A stretch of DNA of 64,000 nucleotides from Rhodococcoides fascians A25f (lineage in GTDB: Bacteria > Actinomycetota > Actinomycetes > Mycobacteriales > Mycobacteriaceae), in NCBI RefSeq assembly GCF_000760935.2, contig NZ_CP049744.1:3317501-3381500 (forward strand), read 5' to 3'. The notes beneath the pieces were generated by a model. The model worked only from the letters and a program-made list of their open reading frames with translations. It had not been told where the DNA came from and made no database searches. The position numbers and the translations under genes are program-made. How positions within the stretch are numbered: position 1 is the stretch's first letter; every line of letters begins with the position of its first letter. Of this stretch, positions 10,389 through 19,097 are shown piece after piece.

Positions 10389-10808
10389 ATGGCCACCAGA
10401 GCTGAAGACAGTCACGAGGCATCGCTCGACAAGTCGAGCGCAGGCCTCCCCGGCGAACACAGTGCCTCGGGCGACCTCGCTCCGATCACCACTCCGGATT
10501 CGGACGGTCACTCGGCACCCGATCCGGAGTTCGTTCCCGAGCGGCAGGCCGCCGGTTCGAACGACATCGCCCACACTCGTACCGCTGCCCTGTGGACCGG
10601 CCTCGTGGTGGGAGCCGTGGTACTGGTCATTCTCCTCGTGTTCATCGTGCAGAACCTCGACTCGGTCACCGTGCAGATCTTCGCGTGGCAGCTCGATCTG
10701 CCGCTCGGCATCAGCATGTTGCTGGCCGCGATCGCGGGCGCCCTGGTGATGGCCATGGTGGGAGGGGCTCGCATCCTTCAGGTGCGGCGCTCCGCGAAAA
10801 AGAAGTAA
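10389..10808 (+). CDS. LapA-domain (DUF1049) membrane protein
   Basis: This 139-aa protein has a disordered, acidic N-terminus of about 70 residues. Two transmembrane helices follow, at about 77-98 ([21 protein letters not shown]) and 111-131 ([21 protein letters not shown]), separated by the short [17 protein letters not shown] loop typical of LapA/YciS (DUF1049). It ends in a basic tail (RRSAKKK). The ATG at 10389 is set by a GGAAGGA 6 nt upstream; longer readings run back over the rlmN start. LapA-type proteins are linked to lipopolysaccharide assembly in Gram-negatives, but their role in actinobacteria is not established. Confidence 0.85.
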   Translation: MATRAEDSHEASLDKSSAGLPGEHSASGDLAPITTPDSDGHSAPDPEFVPERQAAGSNDIAHTRTAALWTGLVVGAVVLVILLVFIVQNLDSVTVQIFAWQLDLPLGISMLLAAIAGALVMAMVGGARILQVRRSAKKK

Positions 10809-10898
10809 CGCGGCTCGTGAACACTATGTACAGAAGCTGGCGCTGACTCACTGAATCGATCAGGCTGTGGGTGCCCCACTTCACTCGAGGAGCATGAC

Positions 10899-11753
10899 GT
10901 GACAACTTTCATGGAGACACCAGTGGCATCCGGCGTTGCCCCCGACCGCGCGCGATCCTGGCTGCTGGTGCCCGCAACCAAGCCCGACACCTTCGGCGAT
11001 GCAGTCGCGTCGGGAGTCGATGCCGTCATCCTCGACATCGAGGACGCCGTCGCTCCGGCCAAGAAGCCCGCCGCACGCGAGGCTGTTGTTCAGTGGCTGA
11101 GCCAGGGCAATTCCGCATGGGTGCGCATCAACGATGCAACAACCCCGTACTGGGCCGACGATCTCGCCGCGTTGTCCGGTCTCCCCGGTCTGGTCGGCGT
11201 CATGCTCGCCAAGACCGAAAGCGGTGGACAGGTCGAGGCGACCGCGGCCCGGCTGGCACCCGGTACCCCGATTCTGGCGTTGGTCGAGTCGGCCATGGGC
11301 CTCGAAGCGGCTACCGAGATCGCCCGCGCGGATTCGACCTTCCGTCTCGCTTTCGGCAGCGGCGACTTCCGACGCGACACCGGTATGAGTGACGATCCAC
11401 TGGCCATGGCCTACCCCCGCTCGCGCCTGGTCGTCTCCTCACGGGTGGCACGACTGCCCGGACCCATCGACGGTCCGACGTTGACCGCGAACGACAGCAT
11501 CCTCGGACGCGATGCAGCCTTGACGCTGTCGATGGGCATGGCAGGCAAACTGTGCATGCACACCGATCAGGTGGCCATCGTCAACCGCGAATTGGCACCC
11601 TCACCCACGGACGTGTCCTGGGCACGCGATGTGATCGATGCTCTCGGTGCCGACGGTGCTCACGTCAAAGACGGTAGCGACCTGCCTCGGCTGGCGAAGG
11701 CGCTCAAGATCAGCGAACTCGCCGAGGTTTTCGGAATCTCCGGCGCGTCCTGA
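10899..11753 (+). CDS. citE: CitE-like lyase (HpcH/HpaI aldolase family)
   Basis: This 284-aa TIM-barrel lyase is related to the citrate lyase beta subunit. The GTG start has GAGGAG 6 nt upstream. Family marks are RSWLLVPATKPD, the metal/substrate loop AVILDIEDAVAP at about residues 43-54, LVESAMGLEAATEIA, and the C-terminal GMAGKLCMHTDQVAIVN. No citF, citD or ligase is near, so it is not part of a citrate fermentation complex. Stand-alone CitE-like proteins in actinobacteria act on short acyl-CoA substrates such as malyl- or hydroxymethylglutaryl-CoA. The exact substrate here cannot be read. A strong hairpin follows the stop codon. Confidence 0.87.
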   Translation: MTTFMETPVASGVAPDRARSWLLVPATKPDTFGDAVASGVDAVILDIEDAVAPAKKPAAREAVVQWLSQGNSAWVRINDATTPYWADDLAALSGLPGLVGVMLAKTESGGQVEATAARLAPGTPILALVESAMGLEAATEIARADSTFRLAFGSGDFRRDTGMSDDPLAMAYPRSRLVVSSRVARLPGPIDGPTLTANDSILGRDAALTLSMGMAGKLCMHTDQVAIVNRELAPSPTDVSWARDVIDALGADGAHVKDGSDLPRLAKALKISELAEVFGISGAS

Positions 11754-11760
11754 TCACTCG

Positions 11761-11790
11761 GCGCTGAGGTGCGCGGGCTCACCTCAGCGC
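11761..11790. terminator. Bidirectional hairpin terminator between citE-like and methyltransferase genes
   Basis: A perfect 11-bp inverted repeat, GCGCTGAGGTG at 11761-11771 and CACCTCAGCGC at 11780-11790, has an 8-nt loop. It lies 7 bp after the citE stop and contains the methyltransferase stop codon (11784-11786) in its right arm. Such a symmetric hairpin between convergent genes should stop transcripts from both sides. There is no long U-tract, which is usual in high-GC actinobacteria. Confidence 0.75.
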
Positions 11791-12548
11791 AATTCGACTC
11801 CCGTCGGTTTGTACCGAACGTGGATGCGATAGCGCACATCCAGAGCGAGTCCGTCGACCTCCCCTGCCGCCATACGCGCTACTCGCGGGGAGAATTCGAT
11901 TCCCATCACCTCGCGCAAGGTCCGACGGTCGGGAAACGTCCATCTGGTGCCGACGCGGAGCAGCTCGAACCCCTGCGCATCGAAGAATGCCTCGACGGCC
12001 GCAGGGTCGTACTGCGGAAGATCCGCACGCATCCAGTCACCGTACGGCGACGCCGTCGCGTCGAGGTCGACCACGACCAGTGCGCCGCCGGGCCGGAGGA
12101 CGCGCATCGCCTCGCGGATACCCGGACCGCAGCCGGGGCCGAAGAAGTACGCCGTGCGGGCATGAACGAGGTCGATGCTCGCGTCGGCGACCGGTAGCGA
12201 ATCTGCTCGAGCGACCTTCACGTCGACGTTCGAGAGGCCGGCCACCCGCGATCTCGCCGCGGCCGCAAGCGGTTCGTGCGGCTCGATACCCAGCACACCG
12301 TCGGCATCGGCGGCAAAGATCGGAAGGTGAAATCCGCTTCCGCAGCCCACGTCGACAACTGTCCTGGACGCCCAGTCCGCGACCGACCTGATCGCCTCGA
12401 ACACGGCACCGTCGACATCTTGAGCACGGTTCTCTGCCTCGTACAGGTGCGGCCAGTGCCAGATGTTGGGACTGGGGATCACCCCGCCGCGGTTTCCGCG
12501 CATCGTCCGATCGAGTCGTTTCAGAGCAGGACGGTGAAGACGAGCCAT
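11784..12548 (-). CDS. Class I SAM-dependent methyltransferase
   Basis: This 254-aa cytosolic protein has a Rossmann methyltransferase core. Motif I is VVDVGCGSGFHLPIFA at about residues 64-79, the acidic loop is VLGIEPHEP, motif II is SIDLVHARTAYFFGPG, and motif III is LRPGGALVVVDLD. The N-terminus holds PSPNIWHWPHLYEAEN, a conserved lead-in for a small actinobacterial group. The target is unknown. The ATG start overlaps the 3' end of cdsA by 28 bp, so translation is probably coupled to cdsA. The stop lies inside the shared hairpin with the citE-like gene. Confidence 0.87.
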   Translation of the reverse strand: MARLHRPALKRLDRTMRGNRGGVIPSPNIWHWPHLYEAENRAQDVDGAVFEAIRSVADWASRTVVDVGCGSGFHLPIFAADADGVLGIEPHEPLAAAARSRVAGLSNVDVKVARADSLPVADASIDLVHARTAYFFGPGCGPGIREAMRVLRPGGALVVVDLDATASPYGDWMRADLPQYDPAAVEAFFDAQGFELLRVGTRWTFPDRRTLREVMGIEFSPRVARMAAGEVDGLALDVRYRIHVRYKPTGVELR

Positions 12549-13435
12549 GCAACGAACGCCGACGGCAGCAGCGAGTCGAGTCGGTCCATGATGCCGCCGT
12601 GCCCGGGGAGCAACGAGCCCATGTCCTTGATTCTCAGGTCGCGCTTGACCTGCGATTCGATGAGGTCACCCAGGGTGCCCGTGACGACAAGCACGACTCC
12701 CAGCAACACACCGATCATCGAGTTCGCCTCGAGGATCAGGGTCACCGTCAGCAGGCAACCGATGACGCAGAAGATGAGCGACCCGACGAGCCCCTCCCAG
12801 GACTTCTTCGGGCTGATCGCCGGTGCCATCGGGTGTTTGCCGAACAACACGCCGGCGATGTAACCGCCGACGTCCGAACAGACGACGCCGATGACGAACA
12901 CCAGGATGCGGCCGGCACCGTTGTCCTGCAGAACCATCAGAACGGCGAACGAGGCCAGGAGCGGTAACCAACAGGCCACCAGAACGGTGACCGAGAGTTC
13001 TTCGAGGTAATTCTTGGGTGCGGTGCCGAAGCCTTGACGGAGTAACAGCCACACCATGCAGACCACAACGGTGCCCACCGCGGCACTGAGTACTCCGACG
13101 GCACCGAACGGCCAGCCCAGCCAGATCATGGCCTGACCGCCGAGAATCAGCGGGATGCGCGGAACCAGCACACCGCCCTCACGGAGCCGCTTGGAGACCT
13201 CGTACGTCGCGACCGCCAACGCAACCGCGACGACACCGATCCACACCAGCGGGACGAACACGAGCACGAGAATCAACCCGATACCCAAGCTGCCGCCGAC
13301 GCCGATCGCGGCAGGCAGATTACGGCCGGCTTTCCCGGCGGACTTCGCGGCAGCGACCCCGGACGAGGCAGCGGGCGTACCGCTGCCCTCCTGCCGATCC
13401 GGTCCCACCACTGTCGTCAACTCCTCGCGATTCAT
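12521..13435 (-). CDS. cdsA: Phosphatidate cytidylyltransferase (CDP-diglyceride synthase)
   Basis: This membrane enzyme makes CDP-diacylglycerol from phosphatidate and CTP, feeding synthesis of phosphatidylinositol, cardiolipin and phosphatidylethanolamine. The protein is 304 aa with about eight hydrophobic helices after a 45-residue soluble, Ala/Gly-rich N-terminus. The family signature is complete near the C-terminus: ESQVKRDLRIKDMGSLLPGH followed by GGIMDRLDS. GKHPMAPAISPKKSWEG is also typical. It lies in the order rpsB-tsf-pyrH-frr-cdsA, 34 bp after frr, and overlaps the methyltransferase start. Confidence 0.96.
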   Translation of the reverse strand: MNREELTTVVGPDRQEGSGTPAASSGVAAAKSAGKAGRNLPAAIGVGGSLGIGLILVLVFVPLVWIGVVAVALAVATYEVSKRLREGGVLVPRIPLILGGQAMIWLGWPFGAVGVLSAAVGTVVVCMVWLLLRQGFGTAPKNYLEELSVTVLVACWLPLLASFAVLMVLQDNGAGRILVFVIGVVCSDVGGYIAGVLFGKHPMAPAISPKKSWEGLVGSLIFCVIGCLLTVTLILEANSMIGVLLGVVLVVTGTLGDLIESQVKRDLRIKDMGSLLPGHGGIMDRLDSLLPSAFVAWLVFTVLL

Positions 13436-13469
13436 CGTCTGCCGTCGTGAAAGCCACTCCCCTCGGAGG

Positions 13470-14027
13470 TCAGACCTCCATCAACTCGCCCTCTTTGCGC
13501 TTGACGAGTTCGTCCACCGACGCGGTGTACTTGGCGGTCGTCTTGTCGAGCTCGTTTTCCGCGCGCACGACGTCGTCCTCGCCCGCTTCGCCGTCCTTCT
13601 GGATTCGCTTGAGCTCTTCCATCGTCTTGCGGCGAACGTTGCGAATGGAGACCTTCGCGTCCTCGCCCTTGCCCTTCGCCTGCTTGACGAATTCGCGGCG
13701 TCGTTCCTCGGTCAACTGCGGCACACCGATACGAATCAGGTTGCCGTCGTTCGTGGGGTTCACGCCGAGGTCCGAGTTGCGGATCGCGGTTTCGATCGGC
13801 CCCAGCTGATTCGACTCGTACGGCTTGATCACGACCAGACGAGCTTCCGGAACGCTGATGCTCGCCAGCTGAGTGATCGGCGTCGCCGCTCCGTAGTACT
13901 CGATGACGATGCGCGAGAACATTCCGGGGTTGGCACGCCCGGTACGGATCGAGGACAGATCGTCACGTGCAACCGATACGGCCTTCTCCATCTTCTCTTC
14001 GGCGTCGAAGAGCGCTTCGTCAATCAC
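13470..14027 (-). CDS. frr: Ribosome recycling factor
   Basis: With EF-G, this factor splits post-termination ribosomes. The GTG at 14027, with GGAGGA 6 nt upstream, gives 185 aa, the standard length. The long three-helix domain is clear: an N-terminal [12 protein letters not shown] motif at about residues 28-39, and C-terminal [25 protein letters not shown] and [14 protein letters not shown] segments. The small domain, residues 31-105, carries [20 protein letters not shown]. It sits 55 bp downstream of pyrH and 34 bp before cdsA in the usual actinobacterial order. Confidence 0.97.
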   Translation of the reverse strand: MIDEALFDAEEKMEKAVSVARDDLSSIRTGRANPGMFSRIVIEYYGAATPITQLASISVPEARLVVIKPYESNQLGPIETAIRNSDLGVNPTNDGNLIRIGVPQLTEERRREFVKQAKGKGEDAKVSIRNVRRKTMEELKRIQKDGEAGEDDVVRAENELDKTTAKYTASVDELVKRKEGELMEV

Positions 14028-14082
14028 GATCTGTCCTCCATCGTCTTCGTTCTCGATTCGCCCGCGGTCTTGTCGGTGACGT

Positions 14083-14811
14083 TCACGACGTGACCAGCGT
14101 GCCGATCTTCTCGCCCGCCACGGCGCGAGCAATGTTTCCTTGAACCAACAAATTGAACACCAACATCGGCATCTGGTTGTCCATGCAGAGGCTGAAGGCC
14201 GTCGCGTCGGCGACTTTGAGTCCCTGCTCGATCGCCTCGCGGTGGGTGATCGTGTCGAACATCGTCGCGTCGGGGTCCAGACGCGGATCTGCCGAGTACA
14301 CGCCGTCGACGCCCTTTGCCATCAGCAGCACCTCGGCTCCGATTTCGAGAGCGCGCTGTGCGGCCGTGGTGTCGGTGGAGAAGTACGGCATCCCCATCCC
14401 GGCCCCGAAGATCACCACGCGGCCCTTCTCCAGGTGCCTGCGCGCGCGTAGCGGTAAGTACGGCTCCGCGACCTGGCCCATGGTGATTGCCGTCTGCACC
14501 CTGGTTGCCACTCCCTGCTTTTCCAGGAAATCCTGCAGTGCAAGGCAATTCATGACCGTGCCGAGCATGCCCATGTAGTCCGAGCGAGATCGATCCATTC
14601 CGCGCTGCTGCAGTTCGGCACCACGGAAGAAGTTTCCGCCACCGATCACCACGGCGACCTGAACTCCGGTGGCCACCACCTCGGCGATCTGTTCGGCAAC
14701 GTTGTTCACGACATCCGGGTCGAGCCCCACTTGGCCGCCACCGAACATCTCCCCACCCAGTTTGAGCATCACACGTCGGAACCCGGGACGGTCAGGGGCC
14801 GGATCGGTCAT
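14083..14811 (-). CDS. pyrH: Uridylate kinase
   Basis: This enzyme phosphorylates UMP to UDP for pyrimidine nucleotide synthesis. The protein is 242 aa with an ATG directly after an AGGAGAG site. It belongs to the amino-acid kinase fold, as bacterial UMP kinases do. Features include [13 protein letters not shown] near residue 14, [10 protein letters not shown] at about 60, the UMP-binding region [34 protein letters not shown] at about 134-148, and a C-terminal KIGTLV. It is separated from tsf by 176 bp with a hairpin and is followed closely by frr. Confidence 0.97.
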   Translation of the reverse strand: MTDPAPDRPGFRRVMLKLGGEMFGGGQVGLDPDVVNNVAEQIAEVVATGVQVAVVIGGGNFFRGAELQQRGMDRSRSDYMGMLGTVMNCLALQDFLEKQGVATRVQTAITMGQVAEPYLPLRARRHLEKGRVVIFGAGMGMPYFSTDTTAAQRALEIGAEVLLMAKGVDGVYSADPRLDPDATMFDTITHREAIEQGLKVADATAFSLCMDNQMPMLVFNLLVQGNIARAVAGEKIGTLVTS

Positions 14812-14927
14812 AGCTCTCCTCGGTACTCGTCGAACACTACGGTTTACTCACCGATCATCCTGCCCTATCGACACCCGATCGGTGGACACGGCTCCGACCT
14901 GCACTCCCACCTGCCCTGCGCACGAAC

Positions 14928-14964
14928 GATGCCGCCCACTCGATGGAATCGAATGAACGGCATC
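14928..14964 (-). terminator. Possible terminator downstream of tsf
   Basis: On the minus strand the sequence folds as GATGCCG...CGGCATC (7 bp), with an inner TCGAT/ATCGA helix in the loop. It lies 24 bp past the tsf stop and upstream of pyrH. The stem is short and no U-run follows, so it may give only partial termination between rpsB-tsf and pyrH-frr-cdsA. Confidence 0.4.
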
Positions 14965-14987
14965 GCCTCGACCGACAGGTGCGCAGA

Positions 14988-15812
14988 CTAGCTGGCGCCG
15001 ACCTCGAATCGAGAGAAGCGGGTGATGGTCACGCCGGCCTCGTCGAGAATGGCCTTCACGGTCTTGTTGCCGTCCTGAACCGACTTCTGCTCGGTGAGAA
15101 CGACGTCCTTGAAGAATCCGTTGACGCGACCTTCGACGATCTTCGGCAGAGCCTGCTCCGGCTTGCCTTCTTCGCGAGCGGTCTCTTCGGCGATGCGACG
15201 CTCGGCCGCAACCAGATCCTCGGGGACCTCGTCACGGCTGACGTACTTGGCCTTGAGCGCGGCGATCTGCATGGCGGCCGCGCGAGCGGCATCGCCTGCG
15301 GCGTCGCCGTCACCGGTGTATTCGACCAGCACGCCGACGGCAGGCGGCAGGTCCGCGCTGCGCTTGTGCAGGTACGTCGCGGTGTTGCCCTCGTAGGACA
15401 CGACGCGGCGGATTTCCAGCTTCTCGCCGATCTTGGCCGACAACTCGTTCAGGGCCGTTTCGACGGTCTTGCCGTTCAGGTCGAGCGCCTTGAGGGCGTC
15501 GACATCGGCCGGCTTGCCTGCTGCAGCCGTCGACGCGACGGACGCGGCGAACGTCTGGAACTCGTCGTTCTTGGCCACGAAGTCGGTCTCGGAGTTGATC
15601 TCCACGAGCACGCCACCTTCGGCGACGACGAGGCCCTCGGCGGTGTTGCGCTCGGCGCGCTTGCCGACGTCCTTGGCACCCTTGATACGCAGGTACTCGA
15701 CGGCCTTGTCGTAGTCGCCGTCGTTCTCGGCGAGCGCGTTCTTGCAGTCCATCATTCCGGAGCCGGTGAGCTCACGGAGCCGCTTGACGTCGGCGGCAGT
15801 GTAGTTCGCCAT
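14988..15812 (-). CDS. tsf: Elongation factor Ts
   Basis: This is the guanine nucleotide exchange factor that recycles EF-Tu. The protein is 274 aa, starting [27 protein letters not shown], which is the conserved N-terminal domain that contacts EF-Tu. The core has [10 protein letters not shown] at about residue 78 and [22 protein letters not shown] in the second subdomain. The C-terminus, [15 protein letters not shown], completes the protein. The start has a GGAGG-type site (gaggaggc). It is 159 bp downstream of rpsB with a stable hairpin between them. Confidence 0.97.
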   Translation of the reverse strand: MANYTAADVKRLRELTGSGMMDCKNALAENDGDYDKAVEYLRIKGAKDVGKRAERNTAEGLVVAEGGVLVEINSETDFVAKNDEFQTFAASVASTAAAGKPADVDALKALDLNGKTVETALNELSAKIGEKLEIRRVVSYEGNTATYLHKRSADLPPAVGVLVEYTGDGDAAGDAARAAAMQIAALKAKYVSRDEVPEDLVAAERRIAEETAREEGKPEQALPKIVEGRVNGFFKDVVLTEQKSVQDGNKTVKAILDEAGVTITRFSRFEVGAS

Positions 15813-15927
15813 CGTGGGCGAGCCTCCTCAAAGTCTGGTTACGGGCGTTGACGAAAAATGCTGTTCTCAGGCGTGATCGACGGGCTCACTTCAGAGCTGA
15901 CGCGACGACCACCCTGACATACCGAAG

Positions 15928-15964
15928 CGGCCCCGGCCCACCCCACTTCGGTGAACCGGGACCG
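15928..15964 (-). terminator. Stable hairpin between rpsB and tsf
   Basis: In minus-strand RNA, CGGUCCCGGUUCACC at 15964-15950 pairs with GGUGGGCCGGGGCCG at 15942-15928 as a 15-bp stem with three G-U wobbles and a 7-nt loop. It begins 8 nt after the rpsB stop and is followed by UUCGGUAUGUC. It could act as a partial terminator that tunes tsf relative to rpsB, or as an RNA processing and stability element. Confidence 0.6.
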
Positions 15965-15971
15965 AATTCGA

Positions 15972-16862
15972 TCAAGCCTGAGCGGCCGGTGCTTCCTCTG
16001 CTGCCGGAGCCTCTGCAGCGGGAGCGTCGGTTGCCGGAGCTTCCTCTGCTGCCGGTGCCTCGGTTGCCGGTGCGTCGGCTGCCGGTGACGCCTGCTGGAG
16101 CTGCTCGAGCTCCCACTCGGCGAGGGGCTCGCCTGCGCCGACCTCGGGCTTGGCGTCGGATGCAGTGTTCTGACCTGCTCGCGCCTGCACGCCCTCGGCG
16201 ACTGCGGATGCGACGACCTTGGTCAGCAGCGCAGCGGAACGGATCGCGTCGTCGTTGCCCGGGATCGGGTAGTCGACCACGTCGGGATCGCAGTTGGTGT
16301 CGAGGATCGCGATGACCGGGATGTTCAACTTGCGAGCCTCGGCAACGGCGAGATGCTCCTTGTTGGTGTCGACGATCCAGATGGCCGACGGAACCTTGGC
16401 CATGTCTCGGATGCCACCGAGGGTGCGGTCGAGCTTGGTCATCTCACGCGTGAGCATGAGGATTTCCTTCTTGGTGCGTCCCTCGAAGCCACCGGTCTGC
16501 TCCATGGCCTCGAGCTCCTTGAGGCGGAGCAGACGCTTGTGCACAGTCTGGAAGTTGGTGAGCATGCCACCGAGCCAGCGCTGGTTCACGTAGGGCATGC
16601 CCACGCGGGTCGCCTCAGCGGCGATGGACTCCTGTGCCTGCTTCTTGGTTCCGACGAACAGAACCGTGCCGTTGTGGGCGACGGTCTCTTTGACGAACTC
16701 GTAGGCCTTGTCGATGAAGGTCAGAGTCTGCTGCAAGTCGATGATGTAGATGCCGTTGCGGTCGGTGAAGATGAATCGCTTCATCTTCGGGTTCCAGCGA
16801 CGGGTCTGGTGTCCGAAGTGTGTGCCGCTGTCGAGCAGCTGCTTCATTGTTACTACAGCCAT
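15972..16862 (-). CDS. rpsB: 30S ribosomal protein S2
   Basis: This primary structural protein of the small subunit also anchors S1-type proteins. The ATG at 16862 gives 296 aa beginning [19 protein letters not shown], a perfect S2 start; the open frame upstream is leader sequence. Core motifs are [27 protein letters not shown], and [13 protein letters not shown] with [12 protein letters not shown]. The last 45 residues form an Ala/Glu/Pro-rich tail with imperfect [13 protein letters not shown] repeats, a low-complexity extension seen in many actinobacterial S2 proteins. It is transcribed divergently from the M23 peptidase gene. Confidence 0.97.
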   Translation of the reverse strand: MAVVTMKQLLDSGTHFGHQTRRWNPKMKRFIFTDRNGIYIIDLQQTLTFIDKAYEFVKETVAHNGTVLFVGTKKQAQESIAAEATRVGMPYVNQRWLGGMLTNFQTVHKRLLRLKELEAMEQTGGFEGRTKKEILMLTREMTKLDRTLGGIRDMAKVPSAIWIVDTNKEHLAVAEARKLNIPVIAILDTNCDPDVVDYPIPGNDDAIRSAALLTKVVASAVAEGVQARAGQNTASDAKPEVGAGEPLAEWELEQLQQASPAADAPATEAPAAEEAPATDAPAAEAPAAEEAPAAQA

Positions 16863-17209
16863 GGCTGAAGAACTCTCTTTCGATGGTGCGGTTGACGCAG
16901 AGTGTCGGTGACCTCTGCCCTGGCGGCCGCTGGAGTTGCCGGACCTGCGAATCTCGAGGATCCTCAGGACCGCCGACAACCGGTTCTCGTATCGGTAGTT
17001 CTGCCGTGGCAGTCGATGCGAAGAAAGCGGACGCGCGAAGTCGACCCGTGCACGCACAGGCCGCATCGACGATTGTAGACCTGCCGCGCCCCCCGTCATA
17101 ACCAGGCCCGACTGTCAAGAGATTCCGCTACCTGTGGACAAAGAAGTCCGCTGTCCACAATCGACGTTCGCTGTCGTTTCGATGCTCGGATTCGGGAGAT
17201 GGTCGACGG
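16863..17209. promoter_or_regulatory. Divergent rpsB / M23 peptidase intergenic region
   Basis: This is 347 bp without a gene. Reading toward rpsB, a TACAAT -10-like hexamer (plus-strand ATTGTA, 17072-17077) stands about 210 bp before the ATG, with TATGAC 17 bp further upstream as a possible weak -35. A separate TTGACA (plus-strand TGTCAA, 17113-17118) is too far away to pair with it. This implies a long 5' leader for rpsB, in which S2 autoregulation could act; I cannot identify a known leader motif. Nothing distinct marks the promoter of the M23 gene. Confidence 0.4.
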
Positions 17210-17716
17210 GTGAACATTCGTCTCGCACTACGGGCATCGTCGATCGGCGTCGTGGTCGCCCTCTCGCTCTCGACGGCGGTGGCATCGGCCGCTCCGGGCG
17301 ACTTCACCTGGCCGTTGCAACCGAAGCCCCGCATCGTCACCCCGTTCGACCGCCCCGACCAGAATTGGCTTCCCGGACACCGCGGTGTCGACCTGGCCGC
17401 CGAGGAGGGCCGATCGGTACTGGCGGTGGCCGACGGCACGGTGGTGTTCGCCGGTTCGGTCGCGGGGAAACCCGTCGTGTCGGTCGACCATCCGGGAGGA
17501 CTGCGATCGACGTACGAGCCGGTGACGGCCTCGGTTGCGGCAGGAACCCGGGTCCGACGCGGAACGGTGCTGGGTTCGCTGGCGTCCGGACACGAGGGCT
17601 GCTCGTCCGCATGTTTGCACTGGGGCATCAGGCGGGGCCGCGAATACCTCGATCCGACGGCTCTGGTGCGCACCCGTCCGATCAGACTGAAACCAGTCGA
17701 CGGACCGAGCCGGTGA
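17210..17716 (+). CDS. Secreted M23-family (LytM-like) peptidase
   Basis: This 168-aa exported protein has a GTG start and a Sec signal peptide in the first 27 residues, cleaved after AVASAA. The remainder is an M23 LytM domain: the zinc ligands lie in PGHRGVDLAA (His and Asp) and in the end motif SACLHWGI (His). VLAVADGTVVFAG and PVVSVDHPGGLRSTYEPV are typical strands. The GRR.REYLDP end matches short mycobacterial proteins of the Rv2891 type next to rpsB. It should cut or bind peptidoglycan stem peptides. The usual HLHFE is CLHWGI, still with the catalytic His. Confidence 0.9.
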   Translation: MNIRLALRASSIGVVVALSLSTAVASAAPGDFTWPLQPKPRIVTPFDRPDQNWLPGHRGVDLAAEEGRSVLAVADGTVVFAGSVAGKPVVSVDHPGGLRSTYEPVTASVAAGTRVRRGTVLGSLASGHEGCSSACLHWGIRRGREYLDPTALVRTRPIRLKPVDGPSR

Positions 17717-17719
17717 TCG

Positions 17720-19030
17720 TCAGCGCGGGGGGCCGGAGTGTCTGCCGGACGCTGCTGGAAAATCGTCCGCGACCATGGCGGCGAGCTCGACGAATGCGCT
17801 CCTGGTCTGGGGGCGCAACATGTCGAGATCGACCACGGCACCCTCGGCCAGATGCTCGTCGAACGGAACGACGAGGACGGCTCGACAGCGCTCGAGAAAA
17901 TGCTGCTGCAGCAGGTTCATGTCCACTGCCGACGAGCCAGGACGAACCGAGCTGATCACCACTACCGTTCGCTCGACCAGGTGTCCGTAACCGTGCAGCT
18001 CCAGCCAGTCCAACGTCGCCGCTGCACTGCGCGCACCGTCGACCGCCGGCGAGCTGACCAGAACCAGCGCATTCGCCAGTTGCAGCACCCCGTTCATCGC
18101 CGAGTGCATGATGCCGGTTCCGCAATCGGTCAGGATCAGGTTGTAGTAGACCTGCAGCATGTCGATGACGGCTCGGTAGTCCTCTTCGCCGAACATTTCC
18201 GACGCCGCCGGGTCGCGCTCTCCCGCAAGCACTTCCAGTCGACTCGGTGCCTGCGAGGTGTGCTCGCGAATGTCGGAGTAGCGCCGAATGTTCGGCGCGG
18301 CGGCCAACAGGTCTCGGACGGTCGACGCCGTCTGCCGCGGAACCCGCTCTCCGAGGGTGCCGAAATCGGGGTTCGCGTCCACTGCGATGACACAATCTCC
18401 CCGCAACGACGCGAACGTCGAACCGAGGCCGAGAGTGGTCGTCGTCTTGCCGACACCACCCTTGAGCGAGAGGAACGCGATCCGGTAGTCACCGAGCACG
18501 GGCTGGCGGATGCGCTCGACCTGATTTCGGTACCGCTCCTCAGCGGTCGACTCACCCGGATTGATGACACCACCGGTCAGCCGGTGAACGCCTCGACGCC
18601 ATCCGGAGTTCGACGCGCGCTTGGGACGCTTGAGCAGCGAATCCGCGCCGAGGTCCTGACTGTTGGGCCGATACGGATTGGGGGCACCCGCCCACGGTTG
18701 GGGCGACCAACCTCCAGTCGGTGCCGGAAACTCCTCGGGCCGCGACTGTGCGGGCAAGTGTCGGTTGGGCTCCGGGGCCACCGGACCCGGCTCGAGCGGC
18801 ACGGGTGGGTTGTACCGGGGCGGAACGGCCCGTCGGTCGATCGAATCGGGCGTCTGCCAGGGTGGCGGCTGCCGAGGCGATCGCGAACTCGGCTCCGATG
18901 ATGCCGGCCGAGAACCGTTCTCCGGTGCCGTGCCGCTTCGGTCGCCGGGCTCCTGGCCCTGCGCCGCGAAGTCCTGACGGCCATGCATCGACCACGGCTC
19001 CGAAGTACCTTGCGGTCGGTCGCGGTCCAC
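17720..19030 (-). CDS. MinD/ParA-like P-loop ATPase with proline-rich N-terminus
   Basis: This is a deviant-Walker ATPase of the SIMIBI class. The GTG at 19030 (GGGGGA two bases before) gives 436 aa; an ATG at 18988 is the alternative, while codons further upstream overlap the xerC 3' end. The first 160 residues are disordered and rich in Pro, Ser and Arg. The ATPase domain begins near residue 180: FLSLKGGVGKTTTTLG (deviant Walker A), then IAVDANPDFGTLGER, then ILTDCGTGIMHSAM and ALVLVSSPAVDGARSAAATLDWL. The layout resembles ESX-associated EspI-type and other actinobacterial MinD-like proteins. No ParB or ESX gene is in the window, so its partner is unknown. It converges with the M23 gene, leaving 3 bp, and follows xerC. 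Confidence 0.85.
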   Translation of the reverse strand: MDRDRPQGTSEPWSMHGRQDFAAQGQEPGDRSGTAPENGSRPASSEPSSRSPRQPPPWQTPDSIDRRAVPPRYNPPVPLEPGPVAPEPNRHLPAQSRPEEFPAPTGGWSPQPWAGAPNPYRPNSQDLGADSLLKRPKRASNSGWRRGVHRLTGGVINPGESTAEERYRNQVERIRQPVLGDYRIAFLSLKGGVGKTTTTLGLGSTFASLRGDCVIAVDANPDFGTLGERVPRQTASTVRDLLAAAPNIRRYSDIREHTSQAPSRLEVLAGERDPAASEMFGEEDYRAVIDMLQVYYNLILTDCGTGIMHSAMNGVLQLANALVLVSSPAVDGARSAAATLDWLELHGYGHLVERTVVVISSVRPGSSAVDMNLLQQHFLERCRAVLVVPFDEHLAEGAVVDLDMLRPQTRSAFVELAAMVADDFPAASGRHSGPPR

Positions 19031-19097
19031 GGTCCCCCGTATTCGGTCTTGTTGGTCGGTGATGACGCTACCAAACGTAGCGCCGCCGACGCTCGAC

